Source of the DNA: Paenibacillus azoreducens
Lineage (GTDB): Bacteria; Bacillota; Bacilli; Paenibacillales; Paenibacillaceae
Length of the DNA stretch: 64,000 nt
Reading direction: 5' to 3'
NCBI RefSeq assembly: GCF_021654775.1
Contig: NZ_AP025343.1
Location: 5,175,501-5,239,500, forward strand
How positions within the stretch are numbered: the stretch's first letter is position 1; every line of letters starts with the position of its first letter. Shown here piece by piece: positions 42,748 to 52,327 of this stretch. Under the pieces are notes generated by a model. It was not told the origin of the DNA and did not search any database. It saw only the letters and a list, made by a program, of their open reading frames with translations. The position numbers and the translations under genes were made by a program.

Positions 42748-43953
42748 CTATATTCCGCGGGTTATGACATAATCCCCTTCCATCACCGGCACGTTGGCGG
42801 CTCCCTTTCGCACATCCAGATGGCGGCCGTCCGGAAGCTGAAGCCGGAAAGGCCGAAGCTCGCTAAAGCTCAAAGACAACAGTTTGTCCCGATCTTTGGT
42901 CTCATGTTTTAATGCAAACCGGTTTTCCGCAAACCGTTCGATCATGACCCGATCGCGCAGATTGACGTAATCGGCCAGTTCCGTCCCTGTGCAATACCAT
43001 ACGTTTTTTCCTTTGACATAGCTGAAAATTTGGAGCAGGCTCTCGCGGTCGTCAAAAATATTCGGGCTTTGCCTGCGGCCGTCATCACGCGAAGGCGCAA
43101 TATGCTCCTGCACGCTGATGACCAGCCGATGCTTCAGGAGATAATCGATTTCCCGCAGCTTCCACTTGATAAAAACCGGTTTTAGCATCCGCTTGATCCG
43201 ATCCTTCGCCGATGTTCGGGCATGGTAGAGCCCGTTCAGAAGCGCGCCGTTTACCGTCGACGGAATATCAAGCACGCCGTTTTGGCCAAAACGCTTTACA
43301 TCATAATTGCTCAGCGGGTCCGAATCCGGTCCGCAGCACGGGTCTTCGCTCCCGTCCGCCCGGCCGCGGTTCCAGTATCGGCACCACCATGCAAACCCGG
43401 ATTCATCGATGCTTTGATCCGAAAACCCATTGCTGGTATAACCGCAATATTTGCCGCCGGATGGCTTCATTCCAACTGCATCCTCAAAAATCCGCACTCC
43501 CTCGTCTATTTGGTGCAGCGCTTCTTCCAAGCTGGCAAATGACGCCCATTCCTGGATAAAATCCTTTGCTTCCTCGCCTACGATGCCATGCGTCGTCCCA
43601 TGGTAAGCAAGCTCATAATTGGGATGCTGGTGGACGGAACGAAAGAAAGCCTTGCTATCCTCGTCCGCATTGATTGGCTGAGCGGTCATCGCGTGGACCG
43701 GATTTTGGATCATGCCGACACGGGCCCCGACAGGCACGAAGAAAGTCACCTTTACTTCGGGATAATACTTCAGGATCTCTTCCCGCAAAAAACGAAACGA
43801 GGACCGGTCCTCCTCCTTGAAGAACCCCCAGTCCTCGCCCCAATCCAAGCTGCCGTCGCCACTGGTGTCAACCCATGCGTTGGCCAGATCATCGATCATA
43901 AACAGCACGGGCGAATCCGCGCCGTTAAACCATTTGCTTCGGTCGATGTGCAT
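42748..43953 (-). CDS. polysaccharide deacetylase-like protein
   Basis: 401 residues. Starts HIDRSKWFNGADSPVLFMIDDLANAW; the DD pair and the later YELAYHGTTHGIVG (H-x3-H) fit NodB-type metal binding (D-D ... HxxxH), and VISVQEHIAPSRDDG may supply the C-terminal His. The fold is more divergent than typical NodB enzymes. Lacks a signal peptide, so deacetylation would be cytoplasmic, on lipid-linked intermediates. AAGGAG precedes the ATG; it overlaps the end of the frameshifted acyltransferase by 29 bp. Confidence 0.65.
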   Translation of the reverse strand: MHIDRSKWFNGADSPVLFMIDDLANAWVDTSGDGSLDWGEDWGFFKEEDRSSFRFLREEILKYYPEVKVTFFVPVGARVGMIQNPVHAMTAQPINADEDSKAFFRSVHQHPNYELAYHGTTHGIVGEEAKDFIQEWASFASLEEALHQIDEGVRIFEDAVGMKPSGGKYCGYTSNGFSDQSIDESGFAWWCRYWNRGRADGSEDPCCGPDSDPLSNYDVKRFGQNGVLDIPSTVNGALLNGLYHARTSAKDRIKRMLKPVFIKWKLREIDYLLKHRLVISVQEHIAPSRDDGRRQSPNIFDDRESLLQIFSYVKGKNVWYCTGTELADYVNLRDRVMIERFAENRFALKHETKDRDKLLSLSFSELRPFRLQLPDGRHLDVRKGAANVPVMEGDYVITRGI

Positions 43954-45087
43954 GCACGCTTCTCCTTGATTCCAATATTGCTTCTCCCGATATGTGATCC
44001 GGCTTCTTCTGCTTCACCGGAAACAATGACCGGATGCCTTCCTTATTCGTCTGCAGCAGCGTCCAGGCCTTCAGCAATTTTCTGCCGCGATCACGGCTGA
44101 TCAAACGGATGTGGTGGCACAGCCTGGCTCTATCCGCCCAGAAAAATTTGTACTCCTGAGCGCCGCTCATAAAGTCGACTTCCTTGACTCCGCTGTCCAG
44201 ATAATATTCCATCACCCTGTTCAGCAGAACAAGCCCGACGCCATACTCCATATACTGCTGGGAGAAGGATGTGATATACAGATATACTTTGCTTCTATAA
44301 CTAAAGGTAAGCATGGCCGAAGCGATGCTCCCGCCGATTTCGAGATAAGAAAAATGCGCACGGTTCATTGCCGCAAGCTTCGGTACGATCTCCCGGTAAA
44401 AATCAACCGCCATCCGGTTTTTGAACAGGCTGTCCTCCCACCGTATTTTGTGCATCTCAAAAAACTCTCCCAAATGCGGCCATCTACGGGAACATGAACC
44501 TCCAGCTTAACGTTATGCTCCCTGCTTAATTTCCGTTCTTTCCGCTGGATCGCCTTGATTCTCCCCGAAGCCAGCTGATCCTGGTGGAATGAAGCCATGT
44601 CCAGATACGGCATAACCGACTTCGGCTCGGCAAACACATCGAATGAGCCGCCAAAAACTTCCCGAATAAGCCCCATAACCGGATGCAGCGAATGGAGATT
44701 GTATAAATCGATCCAATCCCACTCCTGCTGATGTTCCTTCAGCGTCTTGGCGATTTCCTTCAGCAATTTTACTTGGCTGTATTGCCGATGCAGGAAAAAG
44801 CTGCCGGTCTCGCCGGTTCCGGAAACGATAAACTGCAGCGATCTTACGCGGGTCCACTTGATTTTTTGCCTGGCAATGCACATCGGGGCAATGGCGACGC
44901 ATTGTTCCCGGTCGGTGATGATAACAATGAACAGCTCATGTTCCTCGTTAAACATATGGCTTAGATAGGAATCCAGCCATTCCCAGGTATCGAAAATTTC
45001 CGCGTTTTCCAGATGATCTATCAATTGCTTCCAAGCCGGCTCCCAGGGAGCCAAGTCTTCAGCCTTTCGCACAATCACTGTATTCAT
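43925..45087 (-). pseudogene. BioF2/FemAB-like acyltransferase split by a -1 frameshift
   Basis: Two overlapping frames, 44365-45087 and 43925-44473, together make one ~387-residue GNAT_6/BioF2 protein similar in layout to the intact neighbour. The first frame holds the N-terminal acceptor region and the start of the GNAT core (IKAIQRKERKLSREHNVKLEV); the second has the rest (YLEIGGSIASAML, VKEVDFMSGAQEYKFFWAD). The break is at a T6 run (44459-44464 on the plus strand), where the mRNA reads U UUU UUG, an ideal -1 slippage heptamer. Slipping gives ...WESF(F/L)EMHKIRW and rejoins the frames. Either decay, a sequencing error in the run, or programmed frameshifting. Probable peptidyl/acyl transferase role on sugars, inferred. 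Confidence 0.75.
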
Positions 45088-45105
45088 GAGTACACTCCAT
45101 AGTTT

Positions 45106-46224
45106 TTACAGGGCGTTTTTCAATTCCTTGACAGCCCGGATAATTTCCCTCGATTGATTCAGCAGCCGCAGCAACTTCGTTTGCTGACTGCATTCATTCC
45201 ACATCACAAATGAATAGCTGACCGAAAAGTGATTCGCCCACCGGAATTTCCAGGGATAAGTGCCGGCGCCGAAATCGATCTGCTTCGCGCAGCTGCCGGA
45301 AAACAAGCTTTCGATCATTTCCATCAACAGTACGTCCGAAATGCCGTGGTAATTCGAATATTTCGGCGAATATCCCGTATTCCAGCCATACAAAACATCT
45401 CTATAAAGATAACAGCATTTATACATGATGATTTCGCTGTCTTCCGATTCCAGGTAAAAAAACAAAATCCGGTCATTTCCCTTGAACAGCTCTCTCAGGA
45501 ATGTTTCATTGGCTTTGTCCTCGAACAAGCTCCCGCGCTCCGTCCGTCCCTTCACCTCATGCAGATACTTCTTCTCCAGCTGATGGACATTAGCGATTTG
45601 CTCGTACATATCGTCACTTTCACTGGCCCTGACAATTTTGAAGCGATAACCCGTGTCCTGCCGAAGTTTAACCCGTTTGCGCCTGAGCTTGGTGTTGATC
45701 ATTTCTTTTTCAAACTGTTCATACGATTCAAAATCACCGCTATTAATCCGGTTGCAGGTAGTCAAATACTGCGTATGCTTGCTGTACCGGTCATGCCGCA
45801 TGATATACTGCAGCAGCTGGGTATTCATCTGCAGATGGGTCAATTCGATTTTGTCCCATTTCTCCGAGTTTTCCTCGATCGTATGGAATAATTCCCGGAT
45901 TAGCGCGGAAGCCTTGAATTTGCTGGAATCGATGATGAAGTTGAAATAATCTCCTTTTCCGAGAAAGCTGAGCACCCGGCATTTCACGATTTTTTTGTCG
46001 ATGCAGCGGATCATAAGCGGCGCGATGGCTACCATCATATTGTCGCGGTAGTGGCAAAGGATAAACAATTGCTTGTCACAGCCGCTGCCAAAGGTTTGCC
46101 ACCAGAAATAATTAAATTCAAAGGTGCTGTAATAGGTGGCGTCCGGGTCCTGTTCGGTCAGCCGTTCCCAATCCTCCCGTATGGCGAGAAATCCGTCCAC
46201 ATCGGTAATTATTTTCGTGTTCAT
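45106..46224 (-). CDS. BioF2/FemAB-like acyltransferase
   Basis: 372 residues. A GNAT-type fold with VHQLEKKYLHEVKGRTERG (two-domain region), ILFFYLESEDSEIIMYKCCYLY and IDFGAGTYPWKFRWANHFS, typical of cellulose-biosynthesis-type/BioF2 acetyltransferases. Likely acylates a sugar of the polysaccharide. GGAAGGAG precedes the ATG, overlapping the flippase gene by 4 bp. Paralogous to the broken downstream gene. Confidence 0.8.
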   Translation of the reverse strand: MNTKIITDVDGFLAIREDWERLTEQDPDATYYSTFEFNYFWWQTFGSGCDKQLFILCHYRDNMMVAIAPLMIRCIDKKIVKCRVLSFLGKGDYFNFIIDSSKFKASALIRELFHTIEENSEKWDKIELTHLQMNTQLLQYIMRHDRYSKHTQYLTTCNRINSGDFESYEQFEKEMINTKLRRKRVKLRQDTGYRFKIVRASESDDMYEQIANVHQLEKKYLHEVKGRTERGSLFEDKANETFLRELFKGNDRILFFYLESEDSEIIMYKCCYLYRDVLYGWNTGYSPKYSNYHGISDVLLMEMIESLFSGSCAKQIDFGAGTYPWKFRWANHFSVSYSFVMWNECSQQTKLLRLLNQSREIIRAVKELKNAL

Positions 46225-47711
46225 GATTCGGAACTTGCTCCTTCCACGATCATTTTTTTGGATTTGCGGTTCAACGCGGACAGCAGGTCTCCAAGCAGCT
46301 CATGCCTGTTGATAAAACCAAAGAGAAGGCTTGCAGCGGTAAAAATCAGCACAAGCAGCATATTCAGGCCGATTTCAAGCGGCAGAGATAAGGGCAGCTG
46401 CATGCACGCGACGTAGAGAGCGTAAATCGGCACATAGAGGATCAAATATTTGTACGGAAAAAAAACGCTTAGCCCAAGCGGGTAATATTTGGATCCATAA
46501 TGATAAAACACAGCGTTGGTCACTGCATAGGAAATCACCGTCGCAAGCGCCGAACCGTAAATCCCAAGCCAAGGGATCAATACCAGATTACATATCACGT
46601 TGATGACCGCAGCCAGGATGGATATCAGATAATTCGTCCGCATTTTATTAGCTATATGCAGTCCAAGAGAATAAAAGGCGACGCTGCCCGACAGGAAATA
46701 CGAAAAGGCGATCAGCGGAATTAAGTAGGCGGCCGCATCGTATTCTGCCGTAGCCACCAGCCTTACACCTACATGGGCGAAAAGAGATAATCCCAGAACA
46801 CATAACCAGCCGAGAAAATTGTAGATCCTGAACATTTTCCTGATCTTTTCCGGCCCGTCCTCATCCTTATAGGCCTTGAATTTAAAAGCCGTGAACACGG
46901 ACATAAAAGGGGCGATGAATGCCGGATTGATCAGCATGCCGATCTTGTATCCAATGGAGTATACGGCGACTGAAGACAAGTTCATATAACCTTTGATCAG
47001 GAAACGGTCGCTTAAACTAAGCACCCAGGCGGAGATGTCCCCTAACAGCAGGCCGGTGCCGTACCTCAGCATATGGCGCAATTGCTTTTTCTCCAGCGTA
47101 AAACGAAAGGTTCCGAGATTCAGCACGAACAACACGCCAAACACAAGCATGTTCGCCAGCAGTTGAGACGTAAAGATGCCAATGATTCCTTGCCCCCGGG
47201 CGAGAAAGAAATACAAGGCAAAAAGCAGAGTGGATAAAACGACCGAAAACTGTATACTGCTGGACTTCATCGCCTTAAACTGCATAGAGTAAAAGCTGGA
47301 GTAGATCAGATTAAGGCAGGAAAATACCGAAATCATAACCACGTATGGAATGAACAGGACGGCATCCGCACTGTGGTCAAACGCAAGCGGAGACAATAGC
47401 GGGCTTAAAGCCCAGGCGCCCAAGATGCAGACCGCGCCCCACAGCATGGCAAATGTCAGCGCGGTATTCCGCAGCTCCCGTTTGTTTTCGAATTCGTTAA
47501 AAAAACGGATCATTCCGGAATGAACTCCCAACGCGATGAGCAGCGAAAGCAGCATCTGCACGCTGAGAAGGAGATCATATTGGCCGAACTGATCCTGCGT
47601 TAAGTTCCTAGTATATAAAGGGATAAGCAGCAAATTGACAAGCTGGGTCAAGACCGAGGAGCAGAAGTACACCGCCCCGCTTGACAGCATTTTGGGATTA
47701 TCGGTTGACAC
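46221..47711 (-). CDS. Wzx-type polysaccharide flippase
   Basis: 496 residues, GTG start with weak ribosome site, probably translationally coupled to the upstream glycosyltransferase (14-bp overlap). Fourteen predicted spans in the PST/MATE-like layout (YTRNLTQDQFGQYDLLLSVQMLL, FNEFENKRELRNTALTF). It flips lipid-linked repeat units across the membrane before polymerisation by the Wzy-like proteins. Confidence 0.85.
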   Translation of the reverse strand: MSTDNPKMLSSGAVYFCSSVLTQLVNLLLIPLYTRNLTQDQFGQYDLLLSVQMLLSLLIALGVHSGMIRFFNEFENKRELRNTALTFAMLWGAVCILGAWALSPLLSPLAFDHSADAVLFIPYVVMISVFSCLNLIYSSFYSMQFKAMKSSSIQFSVVLSTLLFALYFFLARGQGIIGIFTSQLLANMLVFGVLFVLNLGTFRFTLEKKQLRHMLRYGTGLLLGDISAWVLSLSDRFLIKGYMNLSSVAVYSIGYKIGMLINPAFIAPFMSVFTAFKFKAYKDEDGPEKIRKMFRIYNFLGWLCVLGLSLFAHVGVRLVATAEYDAAAYLIPLIAFSYFLSGSVAFYSLGLHIANKMRTNYLISILAAVINVICNLVLIPWLGIYGSALATVISYAVTNAVFYHYGSKYYPLGLSVFFPYKYLILYVPIYALYVACMQLPLSLPLEIGLNMLLVLIFTAASLLFGFINRHELLGDLLSALNRKSKKMIVEGASSES

Positions 47712-48813
47712 GGGACATCACTTTGCTTTCTATAGGCTTTGGACCCGAAATCCGGTTGTAGACCGCGATCAGATCGGATGCATAGTCCTTCGGCATCGCC
47801 TTGGACGCGGACTGCTTGAAGCTTTCGTAATTCCGTATTACCCGGCGCACCGTTTCCGTAAGCTCCTCCAAATCGCGGGACTTAAACAAAAGGGTTCCGT
47901 CAGGTCTTTTGCATACATCGCTTGCCACCGCCGGAATTTGGCAGTGAAGCGCCTCGGCAACGGACACGCCGTAGCCATCCATGCTGGTCGGCCTTATGAA
48001 CAACCTGCTTTTTTTCAAAATGGGCCAAAACTCCGTATCCTTCACTTCATAAAAATAAAACCGTTCGGCCAAACCGTAGGCGGCAATCCGCCGCTTGATC
48101 GCCTCGTAATATTTCCGTTCTTCCGGACTCTGCTCCGCAGCTCCAAGCAGGGCAAACAGCAAACGGGCTGAAATGCCGTTATCCGTTAGCCCCCTCATCA
48201 TCTCAATGAGAAGATCAATGCCATACAGATCATGATCTTGAAATAAGCGCACAAACCCGTTGGCGCAGATGACAAAATCCTCCGTATCGATGAATTTGCT
48301 GACCTCAGCCGGCAGCGGCCATTGCCCTCCCCCGCGTTCATTCGGATGAATATAAGCCGGAATCGTGCCCACCCGGTCCTGCCGGAAGCCAAGATTCAGC
48401 AGCAACCGCGTCGTTGCTTCATTGACGCATACGATATAATCGATCCGCTTCAGGCTTGCCAGCAGCAGCTTGCGCGTGAGGCGGCCCGCATGTTCAAGCT
48501 GCTGTGACAGGCTTTCGCCGTGAACGGTGAGCATAATCTTTTTGCCGAGCAGTTTATAGCAACCAAGCAGCATCCGAAAACGCGGATCGATCGTGTGAAA
48601 ATGAAACAGATCCCCGCGGATAAAAGGGATCTGCAGTACGAATTTTCTGTAGCTACCCATAGCCACGATATGCCGCTGCTGATCCGCCACATTGGACTCG
48701 TTGTAAATGACGCATTCGACGTTATGCTTTTGCAGTTCGTCAGCCAATCTTTGAATATGGACCGAAATCCCGCCGATTGGAGGAGGAATCGGTCCTACCA
48801 TAATCAATTTCAT
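47698..48813 (-). CDS. glycosyltransferase family 4
   Basis: 371 residues. Starts MKLIMVGPIPPPIGGISVHIQRLADEL, a classic GT4 opening; donor domain FIRPTSMDGYGVSVAEALHCQIPAVASDVCKRPDGTLLF, here given by SMDGYGVSVAEAL. ATG overlaps the upstream stop by one base (TGATG). Adds a sugar to the repeat unit. Confidence 0.9.
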   Translation of the reverse strand: MKLIMVGPIPPPIGGISVHIQRLADELQKHNVECVIYNESNVADQQRHIVAMGSYRKFVLQIPFIRGDLFHFHTIDPRFRMLLGCYKLLGKKIMLTVHGESLSQQLEHAGRLTRKLLLASLKRIDYIVCVNEATTRLLLNLGFRQDRVGTIPAYIHPNERGGGQWPLPAEVSKFIDTEDFVICANGFVRLFQDHDLYGIDLLIEMMRGLTDNGISARLLFALLGAAEQSPEERKYYEAIKRRIAAYGLAERFYFYEVKDTEFWPILKKSRLFIRPTSMDGYGVSVAEALHCQIPAVASDVCKRPDGTLLFKSRDLEELTETVRRVIRNYESFKQSASKAMPKDYASDLIAVYNRISGPKPIESKVMSRVNR

Positions 48814-50159
48814 CAGATTACCGGTTCCTTTCCGATCCGAACCTCCACGTTCTTAAACTTGCCGGTTTCCGTTCTGACGATATGGGGAACGATCGTAATC
48901 TGAAAATTCATGTCGATGGTAAACAGATTTTCCAGCTTCTTCACCACCATGCTGATTTCTTCTTCCACAATGTCTTTCGGCTGGCTGGATTCGGCCATAA
49001 TCTCAATCAGATCATAACGATGCTGAATCAGCTTGCAGGCGCTGAAAGTTCGCGTCCCCCGAAGCGCAATGGCGATCAGCGGCGATGGAAGCATATCCCC
49101 ATTCGGTTTATACATGATTTCACCCATGCGCCCGTCGATGGAACGAATGACCGGAAACAGGTGTTCAAGCCCTTTTTGCGGCTGTTGATCGAATGGCGAA
49201 GCCGCATCGGTTAATTCATAGCGAATGAGCGGCATCACATCGTTTAAGAAAGAAGTGCCGATAATTGCGCTGGTGTCCGGGTTCTGCTCTACGTAGCTAT
49301 ATAAGGGCAGGAAATAATAAGCGCGGGAGTCGTTCATCCATCCGCCTAAAGCCGCCTTTTCGGTTTGCCCGTAATGGGCGAACAGCTTCGAGCGGGAAAA
49401 AACGCTGCCGATCAGATGTACCTGATAGTCATGGACCATTTCGCAGGCCAGCAAAACGGCTTTCGGCTGATATAACGCGGTCAGCTGCTGATCCACCAGA
49501 AACTTGGCGAACATGGCCAGCGCCGACGGGAAGCCGTACAAGTATTCATATCCCGATGCCAAGATGGCCTCCAAGATTTCCTTTATATTATGCTCCGTAA
49601 TGGACGTCGTGTTGATTTTCAACGTTCTCGAGTACTTGTCGAGGATATACAGCTTGCTGCTCGGCAGCGCTCCCCTGAATTCCACGCGCCCGTCTCCCGG
49701 CTTGTAGCCGACATTGGCCCACTGATAGCAAATGGCCGCCCATTCGCGCTGTTCGACGGTCCGGTTCGTATACAAGGTTAGAGAGGTGCCCGTCGTTCCG
49801 CTGGTGCCCAGCTTTTTCAGCTTTTCCGGCGAATATTTGGCCACGACCATCTCCTTGCCGTGCATCCGCACATCCTCTTTATGGATGATTGGAATCCGTT
49901 CAACGTCGCTGAAATCCTGCAGCATATCCGGGTGAAAGCCGTGCGAATCATAAAGCCGCTTGTAGAATACCGTTTGTTCATAAGCGAGTTTTACGATCTC
50001 CTTCATGGCTTGAAGCTGCGCCTGCCGGATCTGGCCGTAATCCATCGATTTCATTTGCTCGAATTTATGCAGCCATATATGAAATTCCCTGCCGACATTC
50101 ACGTACCGGAACGGAAAATACGATAAGATCTGTTTGGCGGCCGTTTTCGTGATACTCAT
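48813..50159 (-). CDS. PaaK/CapK-like adenylate-forming enzyme
   Basis: 448 residues. GTSGTTGTSLTLY is the phosphate-binding loop of phenylacetate-CoA ligase-type enzymes, followed by FAHYGQTEKAALGGW and the hinge region DGRMGEIMYKPNGD. Related proteins are common in capsule clusters, where the acyl or amino-acid substrate is attached to sugars; the substrate here is unknown. It overlaps the next gene upstream by 4 bp. AAAGGAATGATGAACCC precedes the ATG. Confidence 0.85.
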   Translation of the reverse strand: MSITKTAAKQILSYFPFRYVNVGREFHIWLHKFEQMKSMDYGQIRQAQLQAMKEIVKLAYEQTVFYKRLYDSHGFHPDMLQDFSDVERIPIIHKEDVRMHGKEMVVAKYSPEKLKKLGTSGTTGTSLTLYTNRTVEQREWAAICYQWANVGYKPGDGRVEFRGALPSSKLYILDKYSRTLKINTTSITEHNIKEILEAILASGYEYLYGFPSALAMFAKFLVDQQLTALYQPKAVLLACEMVHDYQVHLIGSVFSRSKLFAHYGQTEKAALGGWMNDSRAYYFLPLYSYVEQNPDTSAIIGTSFLNDVMPLIRYELTDAASPFDQQPQKGLEHLFPVIRSIDGRMGEIMYKPNGDMLPSPLIAIALRGTRTFSACKLIQHRYDLIEIMAESSQPKDIVEEEISMVVKKLENLFTIDMNFQITIVPHIVRTETGKFKNVEVRIGKEPVI

Positions 50160-52327
50160 GGGTTCATCATTCCTTTGGTTAATGATCTTTCGACTTCAAG
50201 CGCAATTTCCGAGGCCTGGATCTGCTGCCATAACGGTATCGGCCACTCCGTGCGGCCTTGAACGGCTTCTCCGAACCGCTCAAGCGTTTCGCGCTGTCCT
50301 TTGCTGGAGATTTTCGTTTCCAGCCCTTTCGCTTTGCTGCCGGCAATCAGCAGCCGGCGGTAGTCGTCAAGGAAAATGTTTTTGCCGTCCACGTAAATGT
50401 CCATCTGCTCTTTGGGATAAGATTTGCTGCCAAGCGCGGTATAGGTCACCGTGGCGACGGATCCGTCCCCAAACTCCATCGTTGCGACAAAATTATCCGT
50501 ATGCGTATAATGTTTCGTTGCCGGATCGATATGGGATACGTGAATCCGCTGTACCCTGCTGCCAGTCAAATAAGTAAACAGATCATAAATATGGCAGCAT
50601 TCCCCACGGTTGCGGCCTCCGCCTTCTTCCGTCTGCGTCCAATGGTCCAAAGGCAGATAACCGGCATTCATCCGGTAGTTCAATATCATCGGGTTGCTGC
50701 GCCGTTCCGTGATCTCTTTGATCTTGGCCGCATAAGGCGAAAACCTGCGGTTAAAACCGGTGACCAGCACCGGAGCCGATTTTCCATCCGGCAAATCCGC
50801 ATAAAACTTTTCGATATCCTCCAGTTCCGGCCGGGTTAGAGCCAGAGGTTTCTCCACAAACACATGTTTTCCGGCCTCAAGCGCCTCAAGCACGATAGAA
50901 GCGTGGGTATCATGGCGCGTTGCGATCAGCACCGCGTCAACCTCGGGGTCCTCAAGAAGCAGCCGATAACTCGTGGCCGCATACACCGCCCCAAATTGCT
51001 TGGCCGTTTCGGCGGCATTATGCCCGGTCTGGCTCATGACGGCCTGCAGCTGAAACATGCCTGATAAGGCATTGATATTCGGCAGGTGCATGGCTTTGGC
51101 AAATTCGCCAGCTCCAATCAATCCGATCCGCACTTTGTGCTCCATGCCCACCCTTGCGCTGAGCTGCGGATTAGTAGTTACTTTATGCCTGTCGCCCGAG
51201 ATGACTGCCGTCTGCGGATATGAAAGCAGCACCATCATCGGCTTGGCCTCCGCATGCTGGATAAATGCATATGCTTCCGCCGCTTCGCTTACCGGGAATA
51301 CGCGGGAAATCATCGGTTCAAGCCGAATCTTCCCCTCCGCAACTAACCGCAGGTATTCCCTCATATTCCGATTTTCCGTCCAGCGCACATATCCGAGCGG
51401 ATAATCTTGTCCCTTCTCTTCGTAGTTCCGGTCATAACGGCCCGGCCCATAGGAGGTGGAAATATAAAAATCCAGTTCCTTCTCATAAATGTCGGACCGA
51501 TTAATCTCAAGGCCGACATCCCCCACAACGACAACGCGCCCCTTCTTCCTTGTCATCCGGAAGGCTTCCGCCAGGATCGTGCTGGATTTTGCCGCTGCCG
51601 TAATAATGACGCCATCCGCGCCCAAGCCGTCGGTCAACCGGAGCGCGGCTTGGGCGCTGCTATCCTCCCCGGGCCAAATGGCCAAATCCATACCCAAGCG
51701 CTGTGCAAGCGCGATCCGGTCTTTATCCAGATCGGTGCCGATGACCCGACATCCGTTTGCTTTCAGCAGTTGTGCCGTCAGCTGTCCCAAAATTCCCAGC
51801 CCGATCACCACAAACGTCTCCCCCAAAGTCGGGGCCGCACGCCGCAAGCCCTGCATGGCGATCGCTCCAAGCGTCACCGTGCTTGCTTCCGCCATCTCCA
51901 ATCCTTCGGGAACGGGCGTCACCAAATTCCGGGGCACCCGGATGATCTCGGCATGGTGGGCAAACTGGGCTCCGGCACAGGCAACGCGATCCCCCGCTTT
52001 TAAATCCGTAATTCCTGCCCCGACTTCAATTACCGTTCCGGCGGCGGAATAACCCGAAGGCTGTCCCGAGCCCATCTTCACCTTGAGCATATTCCGCGTA
52101 TGGGACAAACCTTGGGCGGCGGCGATTTGCATCAGCTTCCTGACCTTGTCCGGCTGCTGTACCGCGCGTTTCCAGAGCGGAACGCCGCTGGTCTGCAAAC
52201 CGCTGATTTCCGTTCCGATCGAAATGCACGAATGGTCCACCTGGACGAGCACGGTTCCTTCCCTAATTTCCGGCGCCGGAATTTGTTCAACAACGGCGCT
52301 GCCCTGCCTAATGATCACTTGATTCAT
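50156..52327 (-). CDS. bi-domain oxidoreductase (zinc dehydrogenase + Gfo/Idh/MocA)
   Basis: 723 residues from ATG 52327 (GGGAGCAATTGG upstream); the frame extends to 52516 without support. Residues ~1-370 are a medium-chain dehydrogenase (GDRVACAGAQFAHHAE, VIGLGILGQLTAQLLKANG) lacking the structural zinc Cys cluster; residues ~375-723 are a Gfo/Idh/MocA sugar oxidoreductase (IGLIGAGEFAKAMHLPN, HVFVEKPLALTRPELE). Single polypeptides of this kind are found in exopolysaccharide clusters next to heparinase-like and PaaK-like genes. Likely modifies nucleotide sugars or lipid-linked intermediates. Confidence 0.88.
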   Translation of the reverse strand: MNQVIIRQGSAVVEQIPAPEIREGTVLVQVDHSCISIGTEISGLQTSGVPLWKRAVQQPDKVRKLMQIAAAQGLSHTRNMLKVKMGSGQPSGYSAAGTVIEVGAGITDLKAGDRVACAGAQFAHHAEIIRVPRNLVTPVPEGLEMAEASTVTLGAIAMQGLRRAAPTLGETFVVIGLGILGQLTAQLLKANGCRVIGTDLDKDRIALAQRLGMDLAIWPGEDSSAQAALRLTDGLGADGVIITAAAKSSTILAEAFRMTRKKGRVVVVGDVGLEINRSDIYEKELDFYISTSYGPGRYDRNYEEKGQDYPLGYVRWTENRNMREYLRLVAEGKIRLEPMISRVFPVSEAAEAYAFIQHAEAKPMMVLLSYPQTAVISGDRHKVTTNPQLSARVGMEHKVRIGLIGAGEFAKAMHLPNINALSGMFQLQAVMSQTGHNAAETAKQFGAVYAATSYRLLLEDPEVDAVLIATRHDTHASIVLEALEAGKHVFVEKPLALTRPELEDIEKFYADLPDGKSAPVLVTGFNRRFSPYAAKIKEITERRSNPMILNYRMNAGYLPLDHWTQTEEGGGRNRGECCHIYDLFTYLTGSRVQRIHVSHIDPATKHYTHTDNFVATMEFGDGSVATVTYTALGSKSYPKEQMDIYVDGKNIFLDDYRRLLIAGSKAKGLETKISSKGQRETLERFGEAVQGRTEWPIPLWQQIQASEIALEVERSLTKGMMNP

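Noticed and set aside
41650..42912. 420-residue plus-strand ORF
   Set aside because: Fully antisense to two well-supported glycosyltransferase and deacetylase genes; basic, His- and Pro-rich composition typical of a GC-rich shadow frame and no ribosome site.
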